Notes: generated from the sequence alone by a model not told the origin. Positions 8,546-17,476 are shown, counted from the first letter of the stretch. The stretch is 60,149 nucleotides of DNA from Candidatus Acutalibacter stercorigallinarum (GCA_019112625.1 DXIW01000052.1:1-60149); one strand, 5' to 3'. Numbers and translations are program-made.

Positions 8546-8626
8546 AGTACAACTCTCCTTTATTTTATTCTTCCGCCTGCCGGCGCCGGTCCCCCGGGAA
8601 GGCAGATGTGCAACAATGGGATGGCC

Positions 8627-9967
8627 TTACCGGGACAGCCGGGCCTCCAGGGCGGCCTTGGCCTCCTCGTAGCCGGGCTTGCCCAGCAGGGCGAACATGT
8701 TCTTCTTGTAGCTCTCCACCCCGGGCTGGTCGAAGGGGTTGACCCCCAGCATGTAGCCGGAGATGGCGCAGGCCTTCTCGAAGAAGTAGATAAGCTGGCC
8801 CAGGGTGTCCTCGGAGAAATCGGAGGCGTGGATGACCACGTTGGGCACGCCGCCGTCGTTGTGGGCCAGGACAGTGCCCTCGTAGGCCTTCTCGTTGACG
8901 AAGGCCATGGTGCGGCCCTCCAGGTAGTTGAGGCCGTCCACGTTCTCCGGGTCGTTGCCCAGGGTGATCTGGTGCTTGGGAGTATCGATGAGCACCACGG
9001 TCTCGAACAGGGTGCGGCGGCCGTCCTGGATATACTGGCCCAGGGAGTGCAGGTCGGTGGAGAAGATGACAGAGGCCGGGAACAGGCCCTTGTTGTCCTT
9101 GCCCTCGCTCTCGCCGTAGAGCTGTTTCCACCACTCATTCATCATGGCGTAGCAGGGCTCGTAGGAGACCATGACCTCGGTGCACTTGCCCTTGTTGTAC
9201 AGGATGTTCCGGATGGCGGCGTACTTGTAGCAGTCGTTCTCCTGAAGGTCGGGGCTGGTGTATTTCTCCATGGCCTTCTGGGCGCCGGCCATGAGGGCGC
9301 TGATGTCCGCCCCGGCCACGGCGATGGGCAGCAGGCCCACGGCGGTGAGCACGGAGAAGCGGCCGCCCACGTCGTCGGGCACCACGAAGGTCTCGTAGCC
9401 CTCTTTGTCGGCCAGCTGCTTTAAGGTACCCTTGGCCTTATCGGTGGTGCAGAAGATGCGCTCCTTGGCGCCCTCCTTGCCGTACTTTTTCTCCAGCAGC
9501 TCCCGGAACACCCGGAAGGCGATGGCCGGCTCGGTGGTGGTGCCGGACTTGGAGATCATATTGATGGAGACGTCTTTCCCCTCGCAGATCTGCACCAGCT
9601 CCGCCAGGGCGGTGGAGCTGATGGAATTCCCGGTAAAATAGATGGCCGGGGTGTCCTTGCGCAGGTCGTTGTACTTTTCGGACTTCAAGAATTCAATGGC
9701 GGCGCGGGCCCCCAGATAGGACCCGCCGATGCCGATGACCACGAACACGTCGGAATTGCCCTGGATTTTTTTGGCCGCGGCCTGGATGCGGGCAAACTCC
9801 TCCTTGTCATAATCCCGGGGCAGGGTGGTCCAGCCCAGGAAATCGCTGCCCGGGCCCTTGCCGGACTCCAGCAGCTGGTGGGCGGCCTCTACCTGGTGCT
9901 GTATGGCCTGGTACTCGTGCTGGGAGACAAACCCTTTGAGATACCGGTCCTCCAATTTCAGCGGCAT
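8627..9967 (-). CDS. pgi: Glucose-6-phosphate isomerase
   Basis: Interconverts glucose-6-phosphate and fructose-6-phosphate in glycolysis and gluconeogenesis. The 446-residue protein belongs to the short Gram-positive PGI group. Visible motifs are [12 protein letters not shown] and [10 protein letters not shown] in the SIS domains, and [12 protein letters not shown] near the C-terminus, which contains the active-site Gln-Pro and Lys region. The ATG at 9967 has AGGAGG with a 7-nt spacer; an upstream GTG in frame is less likely. A promoter lies 86 nt upstream. Confidence 0.96.
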   Translation of the reverse strand: MPLKLEDRYLKGFVSQHEYQAIQHQVEAAHQLLESGKGPGSDFLGWTTLPRDYDKEEFARIQAAAKKIQGNSDVFVVIGIGGSYLGARAAIEFLKSEKYNDLRKDTPAIYFTGNSISSTALAELVQICEGKDVSINMISKSGTTTEPAIAFRVFRELLEKKYGKEGAKERIFCTTDKAKGTLKQLADKEGYETFVVPDDVGGRFSVLTAVGLLPIAVAGADISALMAGAQKAMEKYTSPDLQENDCYKYAAIRNILYNKGKCTEVMVSYEPCYAMMNEWWKQLYGESEGKDNKGLFPASVIFSTDLHSLGQYIQDGRRTLFETVVLIDTPKHQITLGNDPENVDGLNYLEGRTMAFVNEKAYEGTVLAHNDGGVPNVVIHASDFSEDTLGQLIYFFEKACAISGYMLGVNPFDQPGVESYKKNMFALLGKPGYEEAKAALEARLSR

Positions 9968-10053
9968 AAAAATACCTCCTGTTTTTTCCACCTGGGCCCG
10001 TTTCCCCGCCCCGAAGGGGGCCGGGCGGGCCAGCTTTTTCTTTTTGTGTCTCT

Positions 10054-10082
10054 ATTTTACAATAAGTTGGCGGAATTTGCAA
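10054..10082 (-). promoter_or_regulatory. Promoter of pgi
   Basis: Minus strand TTGCAA (10077-10082), 17 bp, TAAAAT (10054-10059). Confidence 0.7.
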
Positions 10083-10124
10083 GGCCGCTTTCATGGGTTC
10101 TGCCGGATTTTCCAAAACAGGGCC

Positions 10125-11264
10125 CTAACACCAGGTGAGGACCGCCTGCCACAGGCTGCGGAAGGCGGCAAAAAAGGTGACGGCCTCCACCGCCGCCCCG
10201 GCGGTGATGGCCGCCTCCCCCAGGGTCTCCCCGTCCAGGCGGTAGGTAATGCGGCCGATGGTCTGGCCCCGGGTGATGGGGGCGGTGAGGTCCGGCTGCC
10301 AGGTAACCTCCTCCTCCACCTGCTCCCCCTGGCCCTTCTCCACCAGGAGGGAGGGCAGGTCCCCCACCTGGGCGGGGACGGTCGTTTCCATGCCCCCGGC
10401 CACGGGGACCTCCCCCAGCTGGGGCGGCTGGGGCCGGGCCACCTCCCACCCGGCGAAGCCGCAGTCCAGCAGGGCGGCGGCGTCCTGGAACCGGTGGTCG
10501 GTGGAATCCGCCCCCAGCACCACGGCGATGAGCTCCATACCGTCCCGCTCTGCGGTGGCGGCGATACAGCTGCCCGCCTGGGAGGTGGTGCCTGTCTTCA
10601 ACCCGGTGATGCCCTGGTAGGAGCGGATGAGCTTGTTGGTGTTCACCAGCTGGGTCTCGCCGTTTCGCACAGAGTCCATCCAGGCGAGGGTGTAGTCCCG
10701 GATCTTTTCGAAGCGGAGGAGGGCCCGGCTCATCAGGGCCACGTCGTAGGCGCTGGTGACGTGGCCCTCCTCGTCCAGGCCGTTGCAGTTCTGGAACACC
10801 GTGTCCGCCATGCCCAGCTCTTTGGCCCGCTCATTCATCCGGGCCACGAAGGCCTCCTCGCTGCCGGAGACCGCCTCGGCCAGGACCACGGCGGCGTCGT
10901 TGGCGCTCATGATCACCGTGGCCTTGATCAGGTCGTCCACGGTCATCTGCTCCCCCTCCTCCAGCCAGATGTCGGACCCGCCCATGGAGGCGGCATGGGC
11001 CGAGGCGGTGAGGGTGTCGGTGAGGGACAGCTTTCCCGCCTCCATGGCCTCGAAGGTGAGCAGCAGGGTCATCACCTTGGTGATGGAGGCGCAGGGCCGC
11101 TGCTGGTGGGGCTCCTTCTCCGCCAACACCCGGCCGGTGGAGGCCTCCATCAGCACGGCGGCGGGGGCGGTGACCGATGCCTCGGCCCCCTGGGCGGAGA
11201 GGCCGGGCAGGGCCAGGGCGGCGGCCAGCAGCAGGGCTATGGTTTTTCTCCCGATCCGTTTCAT
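10125..11264 (-). CDS. Secreted D-alanyl-D-alanine carboxypeptidase (DacA/DacF-type PBP5 family)
   Basis: Removes the terminal D-Ala of peptidoglycan stem peptides outside the membrane. The 379-residue protein has a signal peptide (MKRIGRKT then a hydrophobic core, cleavage near Ala29). The three penicillin-binding motifs are S60-x2-K63 (SITK), S120-A-N122 and K223-T-G. A PBP5-type C-terminal domain follows, and the end (~355-379) may be a membrane-binding amphipathic helix. The ATG at 11264 has GGAAAGGAG; the longer open frame upstream covers hairpin repeats. DacF is a sporulation gene in Bacillus, but nothing here proves sporulation-specific expression. Confidence 0.93.
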   Translation of the reverse strand: MKRIGRKTIALLLAAALALPGLSAQGAEASVTAPAAVLMEASTGRVLAEKEPHQQRPCASITKVMTLLLTFEAMEAGKLSLTDTLTASAHAASMGGSDIWLEEGEQMTVDDLIKATVIMSANDAAVVLAEAVSGSEEAFVARMNERAKELGMADTVFQNCNGLDEEGHVTSAYDVALMSRALLRFEKIRDYTLAWMDSVRNGETQLVNTNKLIRSYQGITGLKTGTTSQAGSCIAATAERDGMELIAVVLGADSTDHRFQDAAALLDCGFAGWEVARPQPPQLGEVPVAGGMETTVPAQVGDLPSLLVEKGQGEQVEEEVTWQPDLTAPITRGQTIGRITYRLDGETLGEAAITAGAAVEAVTFFAAFRSLWQAVLTWC

Positions 11265-11375
11265 AGGAACGCTCCTTTCCTTGCTCTTAGGAAAGGATAT
11301 GCGGGGAGGCGGGAAATGAGAAGGGAGGTGAGACGGGTGGCGCTTTCCGCGGCGCAGTGGATTTGCATGGAAACT

Positions 11376-11420
11376 CCCTCCGGCCCGGCAAAGCCGGGCC
11401 ACCTCCCTCATAGAGGGAGG
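11376..11420. repeat. Two-hairpin intergenic repeat, copy B
   Basis: CTCCCTCC leader; hairpin one GGCCCGGC (11382-11389) with its complement (11393-11400); hairpin two CCTCCCTC (11402-11409) with GAGGGAGG (11413-11420). Same plan as 5234-5282. The compensating base differences in the stems keep both hairpins perfect. Confidence 0.8.
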
Positions 11421-11503
11421 CTGGTGGCGGCTGATACCGTGGGCATGGGAGGGAGCTCCTGCCCTTGTAGGAGAATGCTCTGCCCAAGGCTTTGGAAAGG
11501 GGG

Positions 11504-11607
11504 TTCAAAGGGGGCGGAAGCCCCCTTTGAAAGGAAAGTATAAATGATTTCCCCCTCCCATGGCGGGAGGCCAACGGTTTATACCAGGGGTCGGCCATGG
11601 GAGGGGG
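11504..11607. repeat. Two further perfect inverted repeats
   Basis: A 12-bp stem with a 4-nt loop (11504-11531) is followed by a 14-bp inverted repeat with a 29-nt loop (11551-11607). Neither is followed by a clear T-run on either strand, so neither is a standard terminator. Confidence 0.75.
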
Positions 11608-11633
11608 CAGGGGGTGGGAATCTCCCGGTACAG

Positions 11634-11668
11634 AAAAAAACAGCGCCCGGGCGGGAGCCTGAGCGCTG
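11634..11668 (-). terminator. Intrinsic terminator after the small membrane gene
   Basis: Minus strand CAGCGC/GCGCTG stem (11641-11646 with 11663-11668), GC-rich interior, then seven Ts (11634-11640). It probably ends the long thyX-to-U32 transcript. Confidence 0.8.
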
Positions 11669-11675
11669 AGGGTGG

Positions 11676-11903
11676 TTATTTTTTCTTTTCGAACACGCCA
11701 TAGAGGGCGAAGGCCAGGCCCAGCAGGGCGACCACTAGGAAAACCGCCAGGGCGGGCGTGAGGCCCATGCTTTGCAGACAGCCCAGCCAGCCGCTTGTGC
11801 CGTTATAGACCACCGGCTCGGCCAAGAGGGTGCAGGCCAGCAGGGCGATGACCCCGGCCGCGCCCACGAACAAGAGGGCGATGCCAAAAATCAGCTTTTT
11901 CAC
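11676..11903 (-). CDS. Small two-span membrane protein
   Basis: A 75-residue protein with two hydrophobic helices (about residues 3-24 and 47-70) and a lysine-rich C-terminus (FEKKK). The start is read as GTG at 11903, giving VKKLIFG, because AAGGAGG lies 7 nt upstream; that Shine-Dalgarno overlaps the stop region of the U32 gene, so translation is probably coupled. I do not recognise a family. Confidence 0.6.
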   Translation of the reverse strand: MKKLIFGIALLFVGAAGVIALLACTLLAEPVVYNGTSGWLGCLQSMGLTPALAVFLVVALLGLAFALYGVFEKKK

Positions 11904-11916
11904 AGGAAGTCCTCCT

Positions 11917-13134
11917 TTAGTTCGCCTTGCGGCGGAGGTAGGCACCGGAGGCCACAGGTAAATCGGTTTTCCAGTAGACGGTCATCTCCGCGTGGGGGGC
12001 CTTGTCGATGGGCTCCCAGTCCTCGTTGTAGAGCTCATCCAACGTGGCGGTGAGGGGGTCGGTCCCCGGCTGGAGGATGTCCACCTCCTCCCCGCGGAAG
12101 AAGCGGTTGCGCTCGGTGAGACGCAGGTAGTTCCCCTCCCGGCCCTGGCAGATGGCCACCAGCTCGTAGTTGCGGGTGTACTGGCTGCGGTCCGGGGTCT
12201 GGCCGGGCTGGCCGCCGAAGTAGAACCCGGTGGAGTAGGCCCGGTGGCTGATTTTCTCCGTCTCCTCCAGGATCTCCTGGGGCAGGGGGTCCGCCGGGTG
12301 CTCATAGAAGAAATCGATGGCACGGCGGTAGGCCTGGGTGACGCTGGCCACGTAGTAGGCGGACTTGGCCCGGCCCTCCAGCTTCAGGCTGGTGATGCCG
12401 GCATCCACCATGGCGGGGATGTGCTGGATCATCCGCATGTCGTTGGAGTTGAGGATGTAGGCGCCCTCCTCCCGCTGGAGCAGGGTGAAGGGCTGGTCCG
12501 GCCGCTCCTTCTCGATGAGGGTGTACTCCCAGCGGCAGGGCTGGGCGCACTCCCCCCGGTTGGCGTCCCGGTCCGCCATATAGTTGGACAGCAGGCACCG
12601 GCCGGAGAAGGACACGCACATGGAGCCGTGGGCGAAGGCCTCCAGCTCCAGGGCGGGGTCGGTCTTTTGCCGTATCTCGGCGATCTCGGCCAGGGGGACC
12701 TCCCGGGCCAGGACCACCCGCTGGGCCCCCAGGTCGCAACAGGCCTGGGCGGCGGCGTAGTTCACCACCCCAAACTGGGTGGAGATGTGCCGGTGCACCT
12801 GGGGGGCGTATTGCTTGGCCATGGCCAGCACCCCCAGGTCCGAGAGGATGAAGGCGTCCACCCCGGCCTCCTGGCAGAACGCCAAAAAACGGGGGAGCTC
12901 CTGAAATTCCCGGTTGCGGGGCAGGGTGTTGCAGGTCACATAGACTTTGACGCCCCGGCTGTGGCAGAAGGCCACGGCCTCCCCCAGCTCCTCCTCGGTG
13001 AAGTTGGCCGGGGCCGAGCGCATGCCGAAGCTCTTGCCCGCCAGGTACACCGCGTCGGCGCCGTAGTTGACGGCGGCCTCCAAACGCTCCCGGTCCCCGG
13101 CCGGGGAGAGGAGCTCAGGTTTTTTCTTCCACAT
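11917..13134 (-). CDS. Peptidase U32 family protein (TrhP/YegQ-like tRNA hydroxylation candidate)
   Basis: A 405-residue U32 protein with the family signature around AFAHGSMCVSFSGRCLLSNY and a following CAQPC. Members of this group (YegQ/TrhP, YrrO) install the 5-hydroxyl on wobble uridine 34 of tRNA using prephenate. Others act on 23S rRNA (RlhA) or as collagenase-like proteases. The N-terminus KPELLSPAGDRERLEAAVNYGADAVY-type barrel start is classic. The precise target cannot be assigned. In Bacillus the paralogous yrrN-yrrO pair lies near mltG (yrrL), and mltG is directly upstream here, supporting the YrrO-like assignment. Confidence 0.88.
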   Translation of the reverse strand: MWKKKPELLSPAGDRERLEAAVNYGADAVYLAGKSFGMRSAPANFTEEELGEAVAFCHSRGVKVYVTCNTLPRNREFQELPRFLAFCQEAGVDAFILSDLGVLAMAKQYAPQVHRHISTQFGVVNYAAAQACCDLGAQRVVLAREVPLAEIAEIRQKTDPALELEAFAHGSMCVSFSGRCLLSNYMADRDANRGECAQPCRWEYTLIEKERPDQPFTLLQREEGAYILNSNDMRMIQHIPAMVDAGITSLKLEGRAKSAYYVASVTQAYRRAIDFFYEHPADPLPQEILEETEKISHRAYSTGFYFGGQPGQTPDRSQYTRNYELVAICQGREGNYLRLTERNRFFRGEEVDILQPGTDPLTATLDELYNEDWEPIDKAPHAEMTVYWKTDLPVASGAYLRRKAN

Positions 13135-13143
13135 GGCGCGCCC

Positions 13144-14460
13144 CTAGTCGGTGAGGCCAGCCAGCTGCAGGTTGTACTCGTGGTCCCACTGGTTGGTAGC
13201 GTAGTAGGCGGTGCCGTCGGCGGCGTGGCAGAAGTACAGGTAGTAGGGGGCGTTGCCCTCGGTGCTGGGCCGCAGGGCCGCCATGATGGCGTCCATGCCC
13301 GGGTTGCTGATGGGCCCGGGGGGCAGGCCCTGGATGTTGTAGGTGTTGTAGTCGCCGTAGGGCAGGGCGTCGCTGGTGGGCACGGCGGCGGCGTTGCGGT
13401 AGGGGTAGTAGACGGTGGAGTCGCACCCCAGGACGTAGATGTCCTGCTGGCCGCCCCACTCCAGGCGGTTGTGGAGCACGGCGGAGACCTTGTACATGTC
13501 GTTGGAGTCGGCGGCCTCGTTCTGGATGATGGAGGCCAGGGTGATGATCTCGTCCAGGGTGTAGTCCGACTGGGCCACGCTGTTCAGGATGTCCTCGGTC
13601 ATCTTCTCGTGGAAGTTGTTGAGCATCTTGCCGATGACCATATCCAGGTCGTCGTTCTTATAGAAGGTGTAGGTGTCGGGGAACAGGTAGCCCTCCAGGG
13701 CGTAGTACCGGCCGGAGGTGTCCCCGATCTGGGCCACTTCCTCGTAGTTGGTGAAGTCCCCGGTGTTCAGGTAGGCCAAAAACTCGTCCGCGTCGCAGAC
13801 CTCGTTCTCCTCCAGCACAGCGGCGATCTCCAGGGCGTTGTAGCCCTCGGGGATGGTGACGGTGACCTCTTCCTTCACCTCGTTGCCGCCCTGGAGGGTG
13901 TTGATCAGGTCCTCGTAGTCCTTGTTGGTCTCCAGCTCGTAGGCGCCGGAGCTGATCCAGCTCAGCTCCTCCTCGTCCATGGTGATTTTGCAGTAGAGGC
14001 TGAAGAATTCCGGCTTGTTGATGGCCCCGCTGTCGTAGAGGATCTGGGCCAGCTGGTCCACGTCGGTAAGGCCGCCCTCGGGGATGTTCACCGTGGTGGT
14101 GCCCTCGGCCCGGCCCACGGCCAAGAAGTCGTTGGAGCCCTGGACCAGGTAGCTGGCCAGGGTGAGGGACACCAGCACCACCATGCAGATCCACACCAGG
14201 GAGAACACCCGCTTGTTCTTCCGGGCCTTCAGCTTGTCCCGCTTTTTATGGGCCTTTTTCTCCGCCTTGCGCTCCTTCTCCGTAAGGTAGCCCTGGTCGT
14301 TGGCGGTGGGGGCGTAGGGGGTGGGCTGGCTCCTGCGGCGCTGGGGCAGGTCGATGTTCCCCGTGGCCAGGTCCCGCTCGTCGATCTGCAGTTTGAACCC
14401 GCCGGTGGAGGAGGGCTGCTGCCCGCCCCGCCGCTGGTCCTTCTCTGGTCTCTCTCTCAT
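13144..14460 (-). CDS. mltG: Endolytic transglycosylase MltG
   Basis: Cleaves nascent glycan strands and so limits peptidoglycan chain length at the membrane. The 438-residue protein has an unusually long charged cytoplasmic tail (residues 1-84, with KERKAEKKAHKKRDK), one membrane helix (~85-106), a LysM-like segment, and the YceG catalytic domain. The conserved glutamate is kept within ASIIQNEA; the preceding family Glu is Gln here. The NTYNIQGLPPGPISNPG motif is clear. Its ATG overlaps the stop of the folate gene upstream (ATGA), implying translational coupling. Confidence 0.92.
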   Translation of the reverse strand: MRERPEKDQRRGGQQPSSTGGFKLQIDERDLATGNIDLPQRRRSQPTPYAPTANDQGYLTEKERKAEKKAHKKRDKLKARKNKRVFSLVWICMVVLVSLTLASYLVQGSNDFLAVGRAEGTTTVNIPEGGLTDVDQLAQILYDSGAINKPEFFSLYCKITMDEEELSWISSGAYELETNKDYEDLINTLQGGNEVKEEVTVTIPEGYNALEIAAVLEENEVCDADEFLAYLNTGDFTNYEEVAQIGDTSGRYYALEGYLFPDTYTFYKNDDLDMVIGKMLNNFHEKMTEDILNSVAQSDYTLDEIITLASIIQNEAADSNDMYKVSAVLHNRLEWGGQQDIYVLGCDSTVYYPYRNAAAVPTSDALPYGDYNTYNIQGLPPGPISNPGMDAIMAALRPSTEGNAPYYLYFCHAADGTAYYATNQWDHEYNLQLAGLTD

Positions 14461-15077
14461 AACATTCTTTCCTTTCCGGGCCGCTGGTCCTGGGCGGCGC
14501 AGGGGATGGCCCCCGCCTCCGCCGCCACCAGCCGCACCCTCTGGTCGTGTGGCGCCGCGGGCAGCCGGGGCAGCAGCAGCGCCCCGTAGCACAGGCCCAC
14601 GGTCTCTAACTGTGGATGTGCCGCTAAAAAGCGGTCGTAATAGCCTTTTCCATAGCCCAGCCGGAACCCGGACCGGTCGAAGGCCAGGCCGGGCACCAGG
14701 CACAGGCCCTCCTCCCCTTCTGGGGCTGGGGGGCAGCGCCGGGGGTCCGGCTCGAAAATACCGAATTTACCGGGCGCCAGGTCCTCCTCCCCGGTGACGC
14801 GGAGGAAAGCCATCTCCCCCGGCTGCTGTAAACACCGGGGGGCGTACACCTCTTTCCCCGCCTGCAAAGCGGCCAAGAGCAGGCGGCGGGTATCCGGCTC
14901 CTCCCCGGTGCTCACGTACAGGTAGAGCCGCCGGGCCTGCCGGTACTGGGGCAGGGCTGTAATCACCCGGAAGATGGCCCGGTCCTTCTCCGGCCGGCCG
15001 GGGAGCTGCCGCCGCTTTTGGAGCAGCTCCCTGCGCAGGGCGGCCTTTGCCTCCTGGGGGGAGGTCAGCTCTGCCAC
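14457..15077 (-). CDS. 5-formyltetrahydrofolate cyclo-ligase
   Basis: ATP-dependent conversion of 5-formyl-THF to 5,10-methenyl-THF, returning folate to the one-carbon pool. The 206-residue protein has the ATP site KAALRRELLQKRRQL near the N-terminus and the signature GYGKGYYDRFL near 140-150. It overlaps mltG by 4 bp downstream and the DJ-1 gene by 13 bp upstream. With thyX in the same gene run, it makes functional sense: ThyX consumes methylene-THF. Also called MTHFS/YgfA. Confidence 0.92.
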   Translation of the reverse strand: MAELTSPQEAKAALRRELLQKRRQLPGRPEKDRAIFRVITALPQYRQARRLYLYVSTGEEPDTRRLLLAALQAGKEVYAPRCLQQPGEMAFLRVTGEEDLAPGKFGIFEPDPRRCPPAPEGEEGLCLVPGLAFDRSGFRLGYGKGYYDRFLAAHPQLETVGLCYGALLLPRLPAAPHDQRVRLVAAEAGAIPCAAQDQRPGKERML

Positions 15078-15613
15078 TGGATGCCGTCCTGGATCTGGGC
15101 GGCCTTCTCCGGGGAGACCAGGGCCGCGGTGAGGGCCAGGCCAAACTGGGTGGAGACCCCCATGCCCCGGGCGGTGAGGAACTGGCCGTCCCGCACCACA
15201 TAGGCGCTGCTGAGGACGGCGCCGCCCTCGGTCAGGTCCTTTTGGAAGCTGGGGAAGGCGGTGGCGTTCTTCCCCGCCAGCAGGCCCTTGTGGGCCAGGA
15301 TGGAAGGGGCGGCACAGATGGCGGCCACCAGCTTGCCCTCTTTTACGCAGCTCTCGATGCAGTGCTTCACCGCCGGGGAGGCCTCCAGGTTGTGGGTGCC
15401 CGGCAGGCCGCCGGGGAGCACCATGGCGTCAAGCTCCGACGGGTCCACGTCCTCCGCGGCCAGGTCGGTTTTCACCGTGATGCCGTGGGAGCCGGTGACT
15501 TCCATTCCTGTCACCCCGGCCAATGTTACGGTGACCCCAGCCCGACGCAGGATGTCCACCGGGGTAAGGGCCTCGATCTCTTCAAAACCATCGGCTAAAA
15601 ACACAACGACCAT
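15065..15613 (-). CDS. DJ-1/PfpI family protein
   Basis: A 182-residue DJ-1-superfamily protein. The nucleophile-elbow cysteine C100 lies in AAICAAPS, with Glu14 (in GFEEIEAL) positioned to hold it and His108 nearby. Family members act as glyoxalase III, deglycase or redox chaperones; which of these applies is not settled by sequence. Its end overlaps the start of the folate ligase. Confidence 0.9.
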   Translation of the reverse strand: MVVVFLADGFEEIEALTPVDILRRAGVTVTLAGVTGMEVTGSHGITVKTDLAAEDVDPSELDAMVLPGGLPGTHNLEASPAVKHCIESCVKEGKLVAAICAAPSILAHKGLLAGKNATAFPSFQKDLTEGGAVLSSAYVVRDGQFLTARGMGVSTQFGLALTAALVSPEKAAQIQDGIQWQS

Positions 15614-15637
15614 CGCATACCATCCTTTCCCGAATTG

Positions 15638-15823
15638 TCAAGAAAAACCATAGCGAATCACGTAATAAATCACATAAAACCAGCTGAGCAGGCCGTGGAG
15701 GATGGCCCAGCCCACCGAGTGCCAGTTGCAGTAGCTGATGACCATGGCAAGCACGCTGCCAAAGCTGACGCCCTTCCACACGGTCTTTTGTACGACAGAG
15801 CGTCTTTTCTCCTGTTCCTCCAT
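15638..15823 (-). CDS. Small membrane protein, conserved in Clostridia
   Basis: A 61-residue protein with a basic N-terminus and two hydrophobic stretches (about 20-32 and 36-58) rich in aromatic residues (SWFYVIYYVIRYG). GAGAGGAGAG precedes the ATG. Similar short proteins with a WAILHG...FYVIYY pattern are familiar from Firmicutes, without known function. It sits between tmk and DJ-1 on the same strand. Confidence 0.7.
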   Translation of the reverse strand: MEEQEKRRSVVQKTVWKGVSFGSVLAMVISYCNWHSVGWAILHGLLSWFYVIYYVIRYGFS

Positions 15824-15841
15824 AGGGGGCTCTCCTCTCTC

Positions 15842-16510
15842 TCAGGAATTTTTCAGCAGGGGCTCCACGGCGCGGAGCACCGCCTGGTGGATGTCCTCCA
15901 CGGGCAGGGGCGCGCCGTCTCTGGCGCAGGGGACGACCTGCCAGCCCAGGCGCTGGGCGGCGAAGGCGGCGCACTCGGCGCACTGGCGCAGGAAGGCCAG
16001 GTGGCTCTCGTGGATGTCCTTCTTCCCGCTGTCCCCGTGGTAGCGGTGCAAAAGGAGCTTTTGGGAGACCTCCACGGGCATGTCCAGGTAGATCACTAAA
16101 TCTGGCCGGGGGATGCCCAGCTTGTTATACTCCAGGTCCTGGGCCCAGGCGAGGTAGTCCTCCCACTGGTCACGGGGGAGCTTGCCCAGCTGGTAGATCA
16201 GGTTGGAGGTGGCGTACCGGTCGCAGAGGATGAGGGTCCCCTGGCGGTAGTCCGCGCCCCAGTCCTTTTTGTAGCTGGCGTAGCGGTCCACCGCGTAGAA
16301 GGCGCTGGCGGCGTAGGCGTTCACGTCCTCCGGGTCGCTGCCGAACTCCCCGTTCAGGTACATCTTCACCAGGGATGAGGAGGGGGAGCTGTAATCGGGG
16401 AAGGTGACCTTGCGCACCGGCTCCCCCCTATTTTCCAGGGCCCTGTGCAGCAGCTGGGCCTGGGTGCCCTTGCCGCTGCCGTCCAGGCCCTCCAGTACCA
16501 CTAAGCCCAC
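15842..16510 (-). CDS. tmk: dTMP kinase
   Basis: Phosphorylates dTMP to dTDP. The 222-residue protein has P-loop GLDGSGKGT (8-16) and the DRY motif in LCDRYATSN. A GTG start at 16510 is chosen because GGGAGGAC lies just upstream and the protein then begins MGLVVLEG. It is 46 bp downstream of thyX, so consecutive steps of dTTP synthesis are cotranscribed. Confidence 0.93.
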   Translation of the reverse strand: MGLVVLEGLDGSGKGTQAQLLHRALENRGEPVRKVTFPDYSSPSSSLVKMYLNGEFGSDPEDVNAYAASAFYAVDRYASYKKDWGADYRQGTLILCDRYATSNLIYQLGKLPRDQWEDYLAWAQDLEYNKLGIPRPDLVIYLDMPVEVSQKLLLHRYHGDSGKKDIHESHLAFLRQCAECAAFAAQRLGWQVVPCARDGAPLPVEDIHQAVLRAVEPLLKNS

Positions 16511-16556
16511 AGCAGTCCTCCCTTTCTCTCTAGTATGGTCCAGGGGCCGGGAAAAG

Positions 16557-17315
16557 TCACAGGGACGCGAACCTTTCCCGGACCTCTTTCATCTTTCCGC
16601 AGCTCATCTTGCCCTCGGGGCAATTCCCCCGCAGGCAGGGGGGGCCGGCCTTCTCGAAGATATGGGGCGCCACGGCCTTCACCTCTTTGAGCATCTCCAC
16701 CGCCAGGGCCCGGATCTCCCACTGGGCCCGGTTGCAGCACCGGTGGGTGAAGAAGTTGAGAAGGGACCGGGCGTTCATGGTGCAGATCATCTTGGTGGCG
16801 CAGGCGTTGGGCAGCACGAAGCGGGCGTCCTCGATGGCCTTTTTCTCCGCCTTCCGGTTGGCGGACTTCTCGTCCTCCCCCTGGGCCAGCAGCTCCCGCT
16901 TGTGCTTTTCTTTCAGGAGGGCGGTGAGGTTCTCGTAGTGCTTCTGGTCCTCCTCCATGGCCCGGAGGAATTCCTCTTTGGCCTCGGGGATGGCTTCGAT
17001 CTCCGGGGGCAGGACGAATTCGAAGGCGTTCTCTTTTACATAGCGCTGGCTCTGCACGCTGTAGGAGGCGATGCGGTGCCGGGTGATCTGGGCCAAGAGG
17101 GAGCGGGACACCCCCTGGATGCCGAAGGTGAAGCTGGCGTGCTCGATGGGGCTCTCGTGGCCGATGGAACCCAGCATCTCCAAAAAGGAGGCGGTCTTTT
17201 CCTCGGTGAGGCCCTCGTACACCGTGTCGATGTCCGCGGCGGCGTAGCACAGCTTGGCGGCGCAGGCCACGGTCCTTTCCGGCTGGGGGGTGTAGGCCAG
17301 CAGTTTCACTTCCAT
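16557..17315 (-). CDS. thyX: FAD-dependent thymidylate synthase ThyX
   Basis: Makes dTMP from dUMP with methylene-THF and reduced FAD, independent of dihydrofolate reductase. The 252-residue protein has the ThyX motif [13 protein letters not shown] (79-91, consensus RHRxxSxxxxSxR). The C-terminal tail is cysteine-rich ([13 protein letters not shown]), which is not part of the core fold. The ATG at 17315 has GAGAGGAG upstream. It is first gene of the run thyX-tmk-(membrane)-DJ-1-folate ligase-mltG-U32. Confidence 0.95.
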   Translation of the reverse strand: MEVKLLAYTPQPERTVACAAKLCYAAADIDTVYEGLTEEKTASFLEMLGSIGHESPIEHASFTFGIQGVSRSLLAQITRHRIASYSVQSQRYVKENAFEFVLPPEIEAIPEAKEEFLRAMEEDQKHYENLTALLKEKHKRELLAQGEDEKSANRKAEKKAIEDARFVLPNACATKMICTMNARSLLNFFTHRCCNRAQWEIRALAVEMLKEVKAVAPHIFEKAGPPCLRGNCPEGKMSCGKMKEVRERFASL

Positions 17316-17359
17316 AGGGCAGGCTCCTCTCTTGGGCAAACTTTTCCATAATCTATGTT

Positions 17360-17388
17360 ATTATATCAAAACCTGGCGCAGTTCACAA
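17360..17388 (-). promoter_or_regulatory. Promoter of thyX operon
   Basis: Minus strand TTGTGA (17383-17388), 17 bp, TATAAT (17360-17365). Confidence 0.8.
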
Positions 17389-17470
17389 CCCCCTGTTTCC
17401 CTTTCCCGGAAAGCTGAAAAAATCCCGGGCCTTTTTCTTCTTTTTGTGAGTGTTTTCGCCCCGTTTCCCG

Positions 17471-17476
17471 TATAAT
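17471..17476 (+). promoter_or_regulatory. -10 element upstream of the sigma-serpin operon
   Basis: TATAAT at 17471-17476, 31 nt before the sigma gene start. No good -35 at 16-18 bp was found, and no GAAC/CGTC-type ECF promoter, so autoregulation is not visible at this spot. Confidence 0.5.

Larger units (their letters stand above)
11265..11675. other. Hairpin-rich non-coding gap
   Basis: No gene is supported. The gap contains a two-hairpin repeat (11376-11420), a perfect 12-bp stem TTCAAAGGGGGC (11504-11515 with 11520-11531), and a 14-bp perfect inverted repeat starting CCCCCTCCCATGG (11551-11564 with 11594-11607). The terminator of the downstream small membrane gene follows. It resembles the 5176-5810 gap in being a chain of unrelated palindromes. 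Confidence 0.8.

Noticed and set aside
11992-14589. An 865-codon plus-strand open frame opposite the U32 and mltG genes
   Set aside because: Same reasons: antisense to certain genes, Gly/Val-rich composition, no domain recognised.
17441-17476. Autoregulated ECF promoter before the sigma-serpin operon
   Set aside because: No GAAC-type -35 with a CGTC-type -10 was found on the plus strand. A GAAC in the area belongs to the thyX promoter region on the other strand and has no partner.
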